Below, piece by piece: positions 1 through 9,600 of a stretch of 64,000 nucleotides of DNA. The DNA comes from JBJXFE01 sp046153875 (lineage in GTDB: Bacteria; Planctomycetota; Phycisphaerae; Phycisphaerales; UBA1924). Under the pieces are notes generated by a model. It did not search any database. It had not been told where the DNA came from and saw only the letters and a program-made list of their open reading frames with translations. The first letter of the stretch is position 1. Every line of letters begins with the position of its first letter. The position numbers were made by a program, and so were the translations under genes. The stretch is taken from positions 1-64,000 of the forward strand of contig JBJXFE010000058.1 in assembly GCA_046153875.1 (NCBI GenBank). The letters run 5' to 3'.

Positions 1-26
1 TGACCCACCACAATCGAGAAACGACC

Positions 27-2564
27 ATGACGTGTACAGACCGCCATCACCGCCGCGCGTCGCGTCGCGCCACGCGTTCGGCCCCGCGCCTCGCACTCGC
101 CGCGCTCCTCCTCGCGTGCGGGCACGCGCAGGCCCGCCAGGTCGCCCCCCCCCCGCCCGCGCCGGCGCCGGCGCCCCAGGTCGACGCCAACGGCCGCAAG
201 GTCCTCAACGGCGAGCCCACCGACCTGGCCTTCAAGCAGGTCACCGTCGAGCAGCTCCTGCCCTTCATCGTCGAGTCCACGGGCAAGGTCGTCATGCCGC
301 AGCAGGACATCCTCTCACGCCGCATCACGGTGGTGAACGACCGCAAGATCCCGCGGGCCCAGGCCCTCGACATGGTGCTCCTCGCGCTCCAGCAGAACGG
401 CATCGCCGTCGTCGAGACCTCGACCACCATCACCCTCCGCGACATCGCCGAGATCGTCCGCCAGGACGTCCCCGTCTTCGGCCCGGAGGAGTCCGTCCTC
501 GGCCGCACCGACTTCGGCACGATCGCCCAGAAGGTCTACCGCCTGAAGAACTCCACCGCGGAGAAGTACAAAGACGCGATCAAGGACTCGCTGCCCGAGT
601 ACGCGAAGGTCACCATCGACACCGAGTCGAACCAGTTCGCGATCATGGGCAACATCTCGCTCCTGCAGCGCATCGAGCGGCTCGTGGGCTCGCTCGACCA
701 GCCGCCCTCCGGCGCGATGCTCACCGAGACCTTCCGCCTGCGATTCGCCGACGCGCAGCAGATCAAGACCAACATCGAAGAGCTTTTCTCCGACGAGGGC
801 GGCACCCGCGCCAACCAGCAGCGCAACCAGAACCAGAACCAGAACCGCGGGCAGTTCTTCCAGATGCCCGGTCAGCAGGGGCAGCAGCAGGCCGCCGCCT
901 CCGGCGAGATCCGCGTCTCCGCGAACACCCAGCAGAACTCGGTGACGGTGGTCGCGGACCCGGCGATCCTCGCCCAGGTCAAACGCCAGATCAACGACTA
1001 CTGGGACAAGCCGCTCCCCGACGAGGCCGTCGTCCCCAAGATCTACGACCTCAAGAACAGCGACCCCGTGAAGGTCCGCGACCTCCTCGAGGGCCTCTTC
1101 GGCCAGGGCACGCCGACCGCGGGCGCCGGCGCCGCACGCACCGGCCAGCCGGGCGCCCAGCAGGCCGGCGGCTCGAGCGGCACCTCGCAGGGCGTCGGAC
1201 GCCTCGCCGGACAGTTCTCCTTCGAGGCGCTCCCGGAGTCCGGACGGCTGGTCGTCGTCGCCAAGAGCCCGGACAACCTGGCCGTCATCGACAAGATCAT
1301 CCAGGACCTCGACCAGCCGCAGTCCGTCGGCCTGCCCGCCATCGTCGAGCTCAAGCACGCCTCCGCCGAGGACCTCGCCGAGCAGATCAACACGCTCCTC
1401 GCCCAGGACGGCACCCTCGCCCAGATCCGCCGCTCGGCCTCGGGCCTCTCCGAGAGCTCGTCCACCACCAGCCCATTCGCCCAGGACGCGGCGACGCAGG
1501 ATGAGACGGGCCAGCAGACCGAGACCGCCTCCGCCGACACCATCGCGTTCTGGTGGCAGCGCTCGCGCCCGCCCACCGACCGCGCCAACGCCTCCAACCT
1601 CGTCGGTCAGATCCGCATCGTCCCGGTGTGGCGTCAGAACGCGCTCATGGTCCTCGCGCCCCAGGAGTACAAGCACTCGATCGTGCAACTCGTCACGGAG
1701 CTGGACAAGCCCGGCCGCCAGGTGCTGATCGCCGCGATCGTCCTCGAAATGTCGTCGGACGACGCGACCGCCCTGGGGCTGCGCTGGTCCAGCCAGGCGA
1801 TCACGACGCTCAACGGCGACAACGCCATCGGCGTCGGCACCACGTCGACCGGGACCAAGAACGACTTCCTCGACTCGCTCTTCGACACCTCCGTGCTCAA
1901 CGCCGACATGGACGTGAACCTCCTCCTCCAGGCCCTCGCCCAGAAGTCCAAGGTCAGCATCCTCAGCGAGCCGCGCGTCTTCACCGGCGACAACCAGGAG
2001 GCCGAGTTCTTCAGCGGCCAGGACATCCCCTTCATCACCGAGAGCCAGCCCAACAACAACGGCAACCTCCTCCAGTCCTTCGACTACCGCGCCGTCGGCA
2101 TCGCCCTGCGCGTCCGCCCGCGCGTCACGCCCCGCCACGAAGTCGACCTGCGCGTCAACCTGGAGCTCTCCGCCGTCGTCCCCGGGCAGACGCTCTTCGG
2201 CGGCGCGATCGTCGACCGCCGCGAAACCACCACCCAGCTCATCATCAAGAGCGGGCAGACCGTCGTCATCTCCGGCATCCGCCGCGTCGAGGACACCGAC
2301 ACCGTCCGTAAGATCCCGCTGCTCGGCGACATCCCGATCATCGGGGCGCTCTTCCGGTCGATCGAGAAGGGCAAGGCCAGCGTCGAGGTCATGGCGTTCA
2401 TCACCCCCATCGTCGTGGACAACGCCGAAGAAGCCGGCGAACTGAGCGAGCCGTACCGCCGGCGCCTCGACGACCGCCGCAGGGAACTCAAGGCCGAGGA
2501 CCAGATCCCGCTCGTGCCGCCGGGCCAGCCCGCGGCCGACAATCCTCCGCCCGTCCAGGGCTGA
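27..2564 (+). CDS. Type II secretion/type IV pilus-family secretin (GspD-like)
   Basis: Outer-membrane secretin of 845 aa. A signal peptide (about residues 1-36, hydrophobic LALAALLLACGHA) precedes an N0-like domain and several N-domains. The secretin channel domain (about residues 560-800) carries the family signature PLLGDIPIIGALFRS near its end. A Q/N-rich low-complexity stretch around residues 263-290 (NQQRNQNQNQNRG, then QQGQQQ) lies in a loop between N-domains, and a second Gly/Ala/Gln-rich linker lies near residue 370. The family forms the multimeric pore through which folded proteins or pili leave the cell. No other secretion genes are visible; they may lie upstream. A following lipoprotein 38 bp downstream could be a partner (inference). 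Confidence 0.9.
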   Translation: MTCTDRHHRRASRRATRSAPRLALAALLLACGHAQARQVAPPPPAPAPAPQVDANGRKVLNGEPTDLAFKQVTVEQLLPFIVESTGKVVMPQQDILSRRITVVNDRKIPRAQALDMVLLALQQNGIAVVETSTTITLRDIAEIVRQDVPVFGPEESVLGRTDFGTIAQKVYRLKNSTAEKYKDAIKDSLPEYAKVTIDTESNQFAIMGNISLLQRIERLVGSLDQPPSGAMLTETFRLRFADAQQIKTNIEELFSDEGGTRANQQRNQNQNQNRGQFFQMPGQQGQQQAAASGEIRVSANTQQNSVTVVADPAILAQVKRQINDYWDKPLPDEAVVPKIYDLKNSDPVKVRDLLEGLFGQGTPTAGAGAARTGQPGAQQAGGSSGTSQGVGRLAGQFSFEALPESGRLVVVAKSPDNLAVIDKIIQDLDQPQSVGLPAIVELKHASAEDLAEQINTLLAQDGTLAQIRRSASGLSESSSTTSPFAQDAATQDETGQQTETASADTIAFWWQRSRPPTDRANASNLVGQIRIVPVWRQNALMVLAPQEYKHSIVQLVTELDKPGRQVLIAAIVLEMSSDDATALGLRWSSQAITTLNGDNAIGVGTTSTGTKNDFLDSLFDTSVLNADMDVNLLLQALAQKSKVSILSEPRVFTGDNQEAEFFSGQDIPFITESQPNNNGNLLQSFDYRAVGIALRVRPRVTPRHEVDLRVNLELSAVVPGQTLFGGAIVDRRETTTQLIIKSGQTVVISGIRRVEDTDTVRKIPLLGDIPIIGALFRSIEKGKASVEVMAFITPIVVDNAEEAGELSEPYRRRLDDRRRELKAEDQIPLVPPGQPAADNPPPVQG

Positions 2565-2602
2565 CGCCCCCGCTTCCACCGCGCCGCCCGCCGAGAACGC
2601 AG

Positions 2603-3898
2603 ATGGACACGGCACGCCCGAAGTCAGGATCGGCGGCGCGTCCGGGCACGCTCACGCCGACGCGCCTCGCGCTGACCGTGCTCCTCCTCGCCGGCGCCGG
2701 CTGCGTCCGTGACAAACCCAGGATCACGCCCGGGCTCACGCGCGCCGACGGTTGGACCTCCGGCCCCGTCGCGAGCCCGGCCGGAAGCACGACGACATTC
2801 CACGTGCGGACCGAGGTGATCCCGCTCGGCGCACTCCCCTACGACGGACAGGTCCTGCCTCTGGTCTCACCCGGCGGACGATACCTCGCCGTGCAGGACG
2901 GCGCGCCGCCGACCTGGTCCACACTCCTCGCCGAGTTCGCCGCCACGCCCCCGACCGCCACCCGCCTGGGCGTCTACGACATGGCCGCACGTCCACCGGC
3001 CCGCGTCGAGTTGCCCGAGCCGCTCCCGCGCGGCCTCGTGCTGGGCCGCGCGTGCGACGACCGCGGGTTCCTCGTCGAGGCGCCGCGGGACGACGGCTCA
3101 CGCTGGATCGGCCGCGTGGGCTGGCTCGGCGGCGGCGTCGAGTGGCTTGTGCAGGGCACGGCCGTCAACGCCCACGCCGCCCTCACACGCGACGGCGACG
3201 CGCTCTTCACCCGCCGATCGCCCGCCGGCGACCGCGCCGCGCTCGTGCTTCGATCGGCCGACGGCCACGAGGCCGAACTCTCCGACCCCGCCGGCTCGTA
3301 CGCCATGCCGCTCGTCGCCGGCGACCCGCGCACCGCCCACGCGCTCGTGTTCTCGCCGCAAGGGCTCGAGCTCGAAACGCTCCGCATCGTCGAGGACCCG
3401 CCGGGTGGCGGGCGTCGCGTCCTCGTGCCCGCGGGCGCACGTTCGCGCCTGGCGTCCCGGGGCGACGCCGCCCTCGCCTACCAGGTCGCCGCCCCGGCCC
3501 AGCTCCCATGGCCGGGCGACACCCTGCGCGACCCGCGCGCCCCGGTGGTCCTCTATCACCCCCGGATCGGCCGCATGGCCGTCTTCGACGAAGCCTCGGG
3601 CTCGTTCGTCGCCCTGGCCCCGGGCTCCATCGCCGCGGCCCACTGGCCCCGCGCGGGGCGCGAAGGTTTTTTCTGCACCGCGCCGCAGGGACTGGTTTTC
3701 ACGCCGACCCCCACGCCGGAGGAGCGCGGGTCGCTCCGCCCGCGCCCGCCCGACGCCCGGGTGCTGGCCTCCCCGTACGTCCCGCGACTCACCGGCGACC
3801 CGCAGCGCCCCCTGCTGCTCTTCGGGCCCGACCCGCAGGACCGCTCGCGGCTACAGCTCTTCCAGATGCGTCTTGACGGCGGCGCGCCCCCTCAGTGA
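2603..3898 (+). CDS. Predicted lipoprotein, possible beta-propeller, function unknown
   Basis: 431 aa with an N-terminal hydrophobic stretch ending in a lipobox (LLAGAGC), so the mature protein probably begins at that cysteine near residue 34 and is membrane-anchored. The rest has repeated short beta-like segments with turn motifs (GGRYLAVQDG, RDGDALFTRR), as in irregular beta-propellers, but no family is recognisable. It starts 38 bp after the secretin gene on the same strand and is probably co-transcribed. A role with the secretin is only suggested by position. Confidence 0.6.
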   Translation: MDTARPKSGSAARPGTLTPTRLALTVLLLAGAGCVRDKPRITPGLTRADGWTSGPVASPAGSTTTFHVRTEVIPLGALPYDGQVLPLVSPGGRYLAVQDGAPPTWSTLLAEFAATPPTATRLGVYDMAARPPARVELPEPLPRGLVLGRACDDRGFLVEAPRDDGSRWIGRVGWLGGGVEWLVQGTAVNAHAALTRDGDALFTRRSPAGDRAALVLRSADGHEAELSDPAGSYAMPLVAGDPRTAHALVFSPQGLELETLRIVEDPPGGGRRVLVPAGARSRLASRGDAALAYQVAAPAQLPWPGDTLRDPRAPVVLYHPRIGRMAVFDEASGSFVALAPGSIAAAHWPRAGREGFFCTAPQGLVFTPTPTPEERGSLRPRPPDARVLASPYVPRLTGDPQRPLLLFGPDPQDRSRLQLFQMRLDGGAPPQ

Positions 3899-4117
3899 CC
3901 AGCGCCGCGGAGCCGTTCGCGGGCTGTCAAAAACCTGCCCGCGGCGGGCGCGCATGAACATCGCGTGAACCACGCGGAATCTCTGCAACCCGAGAGCACG
4001 CAATCCGTAACAGAGGGTGCGCGGAGCCATAGACCGCCGAGTCGCTGGGCCGGAGGACGCGGAGCGCCGGCAGGGATGCGGGATCGGCACGGGCCGGTCG
4101 GGCGGCAGGACGACGAG

Positions 4118-5257
4118 ATGGCCTGCGATTTCACCGTGGACAGAATGACGTTGCGAGTTCGTTTCCGCACCGATCGGGTGTGGGTCACCGACGCCCGCTG
4201 TCGGCCCGCCCACCCCGGGGCCCTCGCCGAGCGCATGCTCGCCGCCCACACGATCGTCTTCCCGCGATCCGGCGTGTTCGTCCGCCACCGCGGGGCGGCC
4301 GCCGACGTCGGCGACCCCAACCACGTCATCTTCTTCAACCCCGACGAGCCCTACCGCTCCAGCCACCCCGGGGGCGGCGGCGACGACTGCGACGTGGTCA
4401 CCATCCGTGCGGACGTGCTGGCCGCGTGCATGCCGGCCCTCGAGGCCGCCTCCGCGGACCGCGCGGGGCTCTTCGCTGTCGGCGCCCACGCGAGCGAACC
4501 GAGAACGTGCCTGGCCCAGCGCATCCTCGTGGCACGCCTCGAACGCGCCCCGCTGGCCAACGCCGCCGAGGCCGAGCACGCGATCCTCGCCGTCATCACC
4601 CGCGTCCTCCACGAATCCCACCGCACGCGCGTGGTCCGCCGCGTCCGCACCGCCCCCGAGAGCCTGCGCAACCACTCCCAGTGGGTCGACCACGCCAAGC
4701 GCATGCTCGCCGAACGCTACCGCGAAGGGCCCGGCCTCGGCGAGCTCGCCGACGCCGTCGGATGCTCGCAGTTCCACCTCTGCCGCCTCTTCAAGCGGTA
4801 CACCGGCCTCTCCATCCACCGCTACCTCAACCGCATCCGCCTGCGCGTCGCGCTCGACCGGCTGACCGACCCCGACCGCACCCTCGCCGACCTGGCGGAC
4901 TGGCTCGGGTACTCGTCGCACAGCCACTTCACCGACGCCTTCCGCCGCGAGTTCGGCGTCACCCCCACCGTCGCCCGACACGCGATGCTCACCGCCGATT
5001 TCAGCGTCGTCCACGCCCTGCTCGACGACGCCGTCACCCCCGCCCGGGCGCTGACGCCCGCCGCCGAACCATCCGCGCCGATGGCCGCGCCGATGGCCGC
5101 GACGCCCACGCCGGGCCTGCACGCCGCCGGCCTGCACGCGAACGGAACCCACGGTCCGACGCTCGTGCCCGACGACCCCTTCGCCTTCCGCGGCGAGGAG
5201 CTCGACCCGTGCCCGCGCTCGCTGCCGAGGATGCCGCTCGCCCCGCACGCGGCGTAG
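4118..5257 (+). CDS. AraC-family transcriptional regulator
   Basis: About 379 aa from the ATG at 4118. The frame stays open upstream to a GTG at 3965 and an ATG at 4076, but that extra part is low in hydrophobic residues and looks non-coding. The N-terminal half (MTLRVRFRTDRVWVTDARC) resembles the ligand-sensing half of AraC proteins. The C-terminal two-helix-turn-helix module is clear: LGELADAVGCSQFHLCRLFK, then LADLADWLGYSSHSHFTDAF and the typical FRREFGVTPT end. A roughly 90-residue Ala/Pro/His-rich tail follows and is unusual for the family. The effector is unknown. It is convergent with the aminotransferase, 15 bp away. Confidence 0.85.
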   Translation: MACDFTVDRMTLRVRFRTDRVWVTDARCRPAHPGALAERMLAAHTIVFPRSGVFVRHRGAAADVGDPNHVIFFNPDEPYRSSHPGGGGDDCDVVTIRADVLAACMPALEAASADRAGLFAVGAHASEPRTCLAQRILVARLERAPLANAAEAEHAILAVITRVLHESHRTRVVRRVRTAPESLRNHSQWVDHAKRMLAERYREGPGLGELADAVGCSQFHLCRLFKRYTGLSIHRYLNRIRLRVALDRLTDPDRTLADLADWLGYSSHSHFTDAFRREFGVTPTVARHAMLTADFSVVHALLDDAVTPARALTPAAEPSAPMAAPMAATPTPGLHAAGLHANGTHGPTLVPDDPFAFRGEELDPCPRSLPRMPLAPHAA

Positions 5258-5272
5258 GCCCATCGTCCCGCG

Positions 5273-6595
5273 CTACTCCGGGACGCCCTTCTCGATCGCC
5301 GTCTCCACACACGCGCAGAAGCGATCAAGCTGCTCCGGCGTCGTGTAGACGCTCGGCGTCACGCGCACCCCCGCAAACTCCTCGTGGTTGATCGCCACGG
5401 TCAGGACGTGGTGCTTGTCCCACAGCCACCCGGACAGCTTCACCCCGTCGAGCCCCTCGACCCGGAACGTCGCGATCCCGCACGAGAACCGCGGGTCAAG
5501 GCTCGTGTGCAGCCGCACGCGCCCGCTCGGGTGCGAGAGCAACCGCTTCGCCCACAGGTCCCGCAGGTGGCGCAGCCGCGCCTCCTTGCGGTCCAGCCCG
5601 ATCGTCTGGTTGAACGTCAGCGCGTCGCCGATCGCCAGGAAGTTCGCCGCCGGGTGCGTGCCGATCTCCTCGAACTTGCGGATGTCGGCGTCCTGCTTCT
5701 CGTCCGCCGCCATCAGCGGCCAGAGCCCCTTGATCCGCTCCCGCCGGACATAGAGCAGCCCCGTGCCGTGGGGCGCGAACAGCCACTTGTGCAGCGACAC
5801 ACCGTAGTAGTCGCAGCCGAGGTCCGACAGCTTGAAATCCATGTGCGCCAGCGCGTGCGCCCCGTCCACGATCACCGGGATGTCGGCTCCGCCCGGGCCC
5901 GCCCCGCGCGCCAGTTTCACGATCTCGCGCACGGGCATGATCTGCCCGGTGATGTTGACCATGTGGCTCACGAGGATCAACCTCGTCCGCGCCGTGATCG
6001 CCGCCCGGTACAGCTCCAGGATCGCCGCGTCGTCTTCCGCCGGGATCGGGACCTTTATCAGCTTCAGCACGATCCCCTCGCGCCGGGCCCGCTGGCGGAA
6101 CGCGGTCAGCATCCGCGGGTAGTCCTGCGAACACGCGAGCACCTCGTCGCCCGCCTTCAGGTCGATCCCGAGCTGGCAGATCTGCAGCGACTCCGAGGCG
6201 TTGCGCGTGATCGCGATCTCTTCCGGGTCCACGCCCCACTGCCGCGCCAGCCGCTGACGCACTCCCTCCTTCTGCGGCTCCAGTACCCGCCACAACGCCA
6301 CCGGCGGCGGCGTGGAGTTCGAGAAGTCCAGGTGCCGCTTCATCGCCTCCTGGACCACCGCGGGCGACGGCGACACCCCCCCGTTGTTCAGGTTCACCAC
6401 GCTCCCGTCGATCGTGAACGACCGGACGATCGGGGCCCAGTAGTCCTCGTCCCGCGCCACCTGCTCGGGCGTCCCGCTCACGCCCGTGAGCACCTCGCCC
6501 AACCTCCCCACCGCGCCGAACGCGGCCCGGGGCACCGCGTAGGCCGCGGCCGCGGGATAGACGATCGAACCCAGGAACGCGCGTCGGGTGTGCAT
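5273..6595 (-). CDS. Class V aminotransferase (cysteine desulfurase/epimerase-like), exported by Tat
   Basis: 440 aa from ATG 6595. The start is preceded by a GGAGG-type ribosome site and begins with a Tat-like signal (MHTRRAFLGSIVYPAAAAYA). The fold-type I PLP enzyme core is visible: TRNASESLQICQLGI for cofactor phosphate contacts, VDGAHALAHMD for the conserved aspartate and histidine, and SLHKWLFAPHGTGLLY with the Schiff-base lysine. Similar Tat-exported proteins are often annotated as isopenicillin N epimerase-like or selenocysteine lyase-like; the true substrate cannot be read here. The upstream frame (6596-6775) is open but is not needed. The gene is divergent from the peptidase fusion. 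Confidence 0.85.
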   Translation of the reverse strand: MHTRRAFLGSIVYPAAAAYAVPRAAFGAVGRLGEVLTGVSGTPEQVARDEDYWAPIVRSFTIDGSVVNLNNGGVSPSPAVVQEAMKRHLDFSNSTPPPVALWRVLEPQKEGVRQRLARQWGVDPEEIAITRNASESLQICQLGIDLKAGDEVLACSQDYPRMLTAFRQRARREGIVLKLIKVPIPAEDDAAILELYRAAITARTRLILVSHMVNITGQIMPVREIVKLARGAGPGGADIPVIVDGAHALAHMDFKLSDLGCDYYGVSLHKWLFAPHGTGLLYVRRERIKGLWPLMAADEKQDADIRKFEEIGTHPAANFLAIGDALTFNQTIGLDRKEARLRHLRDLWAKRLLSHPSGRVRLHTSLDPRFSCGIATFRVEGLDGVKLSGWLWDKHHVLTVAINHEEFAGVRVTPSVYTTPEQLDRFCACVETAIEKGVPE

Positions 6596-6635
6596 GGCGG
6601 CCTCCGACGCCCAGAATACCCGTTCCGCCGTGCTG

Positions 6636-6641
6636 TACCAT
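6636..6641 (+). promoter_or_regulatory. -10-like element TACCAT, leaderless start
   Basis: TACCAT lies exactly six bases before the ATG at 6648. This supports 6648 as the start of the M14-S9 gene and suggests a leaderless mRNA. Confidence 0.5.
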
Positions 6642-6647
6642 GCGGCG

Positions 6648-9600
6648 ATGCCGGTCCCCGCATGGAGTCTGCCCATGAACGCCCTGTTTGCGTCCGCCGT
6701 AGCCCTTGCCGCCTGCGCTCTGCCCGCCGCCCCCGAGGCCGGGCTGTTGCAGCCGGAACGCCAGCCCCTGCGCACCGTCGCGGAAGCGAGCGACTACAAG
6801 TCCACGAGCCGCTACGAGGACGTGACGGCCTACATCAAAGACCTCGCCGAGCGATCGCCGCGCGTCAAGCTCGCCGACATCGGCAAGACCCGCGAGGGGC
6901 GCGACATCCCCCTCGTCATCGTCGCCGACCCCCCCGTTGCCACGCCCGAGGAAGCCGCGAAGGCCGCCGCGGACGGCAAGAAACTCGTCGTCCTCATGTT
7001 CGGCAACATCCACGCGGGCGAGGTGGACGGCAAAGAGGCGCTGCTGGCGATCATGCGCGACGCCGCGATCGGGAGAGACGAAGAGACACAGAGACGAAGA
7101 GACAAAGGACCGAACTCGGGAGGCGACGCGCCCGGCGGAGTCGCGCCCGAGGTTCGGGTGGAGGGCGGACCCGCTCCGTCTCTCCGTCTCTCCGTCTCTC
7201 CGTCTCTTCTCGATCACCTCATCCTCTGCTTCGTCCCCATCTACAACGCCGACGGCAACGAACGCTTCGCCAAGGACACCCGCCCCGGACAGGTCGGCCC
7301 GGAGGACGGCCAGGGCGTCCGCGAGAACGCCGACGGCCTCGACCTCAACCGCGACTTCGTGAAGCTCGAAGCCCCCGAGACCCGGGCCCTGGTGAAGTTC
7401 ATGAACCGCTGGGACCCCGCGATCATCATCGACACCCACACGACCAACGGCTCCTACCACCGCTACACGATGACCTACAGCGGCGCCAAGCACCCCGCGG
7501 GAGACGCGAAGCTCGTCGCCTACACCCGCGACACGCTCCTGCCGGGGATCGCCGGGCTCGTCAAGGAACGCGCCAACCTCGACACCTGGTACTACGGCAA
7601 CTTCAACCGCGACCGCACCCGCTGGGAGGACTACCCGGCCGAGCCGCGCTACGGCATCAACTACGCCGGCCTGCGCAACCGCCTGTCTATCCTCACCGAG
7701 TCGTACTCCTACGCCCCCTACAAAGACCGCGTGATCGCCCAGCGCGACTACGTCGGCGCGTGCCTGGACTTCGCCGCGGCGAACCACGAGGACATCGCCA
7801 GGCTCATCCGCGAGGCGGATGCCGCCCAGTCACCGAAGAGCGACGAATCCCGCGGACGCCCCGGCGGCGCGCGCGAGGGTCGCCGACGCGGACGCCCGGA
7901 TCGACCGACCGAGGCCGCGGCACCGCCGACGCTGCCGACACCGCCGACGCAAACCGATCAACCCGCGAGCGAACCACCCCCGCCCCCGACTCCGCCCGCG
8001 CCGCCGCAGGTCGCCATCCGCACCCGCGTCGCGCCGTTCGACGGCAAAGTCACCGTCAAGGGCTGGGTCGAGGAGCAACGCGACGGCCGCACACGCCCCA
8101 CCGACGAACCGAAGGACTACGAGGTCGAGCACTGGGCGAAGTTCGAGCCCGCGCTCTCCGTCGCCCGCCCCGCCGCCTACATCCTCCCGCCCGGCGACGC
8201 GTTCGAGCCCGCCGTCCAGACCCTCCAGCGCCACGGCCTCACCGTCGAAGAGCTCCGCGAAGAGCTGGACCTGGACGTCGAGGTCTACGCCGTGGACACG
8301 GTGACGAAGGCCGTGCGCTCGTTCCAGAAGCACGACACCGTCACGGTGGACGCGACCCCGCGGACCGAAACGCGCCGCATCCCGCCCGGTTCGTTCGTCG
8401 TCCGCACCGACCAGCGACTCGGCACCCTCGCGGTCCTCCTCCTCGAGCCCGAGGCCGAGGACGGCCTCACCACCTGGAACCTCTTCGACGCCGCCCTCGA
8501 CCCGGGCTCGGACTTCCCGGTCCTGCGCCTGCCCGTATCCGCGCCGATGCTCACACTCCCGGCCCGCGCCCTGCCGGAGGATCGCCCCGCCGAGAGGAAG
8601 CCCCTGACCTTTGCGCTACTTTACGAGTCCGACAACGCCCCCAACTTCAACGGTTCGCCGACGCGGGCCGACCGCTGGATCGACGACGACCACTTCGTCC
8701 AGAGCAAGGCCGGCAAGTCCTGGAAGGTCCACGCCCGCACGGGCAAGTCCGAGCCGATCGAGCCCGCGGACACGGCGAAGATCGCCGACGCGCTGGCGAA
8801 GCTGCCGACCATCGGTGAGCGGCGTGCCCGCGAGTTCGCCGGCCGCTTCGGGCAACCGCCCTCCGGCGAGACGGAACGCGCGGGGTTCTTCTTCGATCAC
8901 GAGAACGACCTGTACTACGCGCGCTACGACGGCGCCGCGGCCGCCCGTCTCACCAGTTCGCCGCAGCGCGAAGAGCTCGCGACCATGAGCCCCGACGGCC
9001 GGTTCGTCGCCTTCGTCCGCGAGAACGACCTCTGGGTCGTCGACGTGGACACGGCCACCGAGCGCGCCCTGACCACCGGCGGCACGGACCTGGTCCGCAA
9101 CGCCAAGGCCGACTGGGTCTACTTCGAGGAAGTCTTCAACCGCAACTGGCGCGTCTACTGGTGGAGCCCCGACTCGCAGCGCCTCGCGTACCTCCGCGTG
9201 GACAGCACGCCCGAGAAGCCGTTCACGATCGTGAACAACGTCCCCGGCGACCAGGCGATCGAAACCACCCCATTCCCCCGCCCCGGCGAGCCCAACCCGC
9301 GCGCCAGCCTCCACGTCGTGAGCGTCGCGGGCGGTGAGCCGCGCGCCGCCGACCTCTCCGCGTACGACGCCGAGTCGATGCTCGTTACGGGCATCGGCTG
9401 GTGGCCCGATTCCTCGTCCTTCTACGCCTTCGTGCAGAACCGCACGCAATCGTGGCTCGACTTCCTGTCCTTCGCCCCCGAGGGCGGCCCGGCGAAGAAA
9501 CTCTTCCGCGAGACGACTCAGGCGTGGGTGGACGCCCCGCCCGGCCCCACCTTCCTCAACGACGGCTCCTTCCTCCTGCTCAGCGAGCGCACCGGCTGGA

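Noticed and set aside
315..2615. 766-residue open frame antisense to the secretin
   Set aside because: Composition is highly biased toward Gly, Val, Arg and Asp, with no domain, and it lies fully inside the secretin gene. It is a GC-rich shadow frame.
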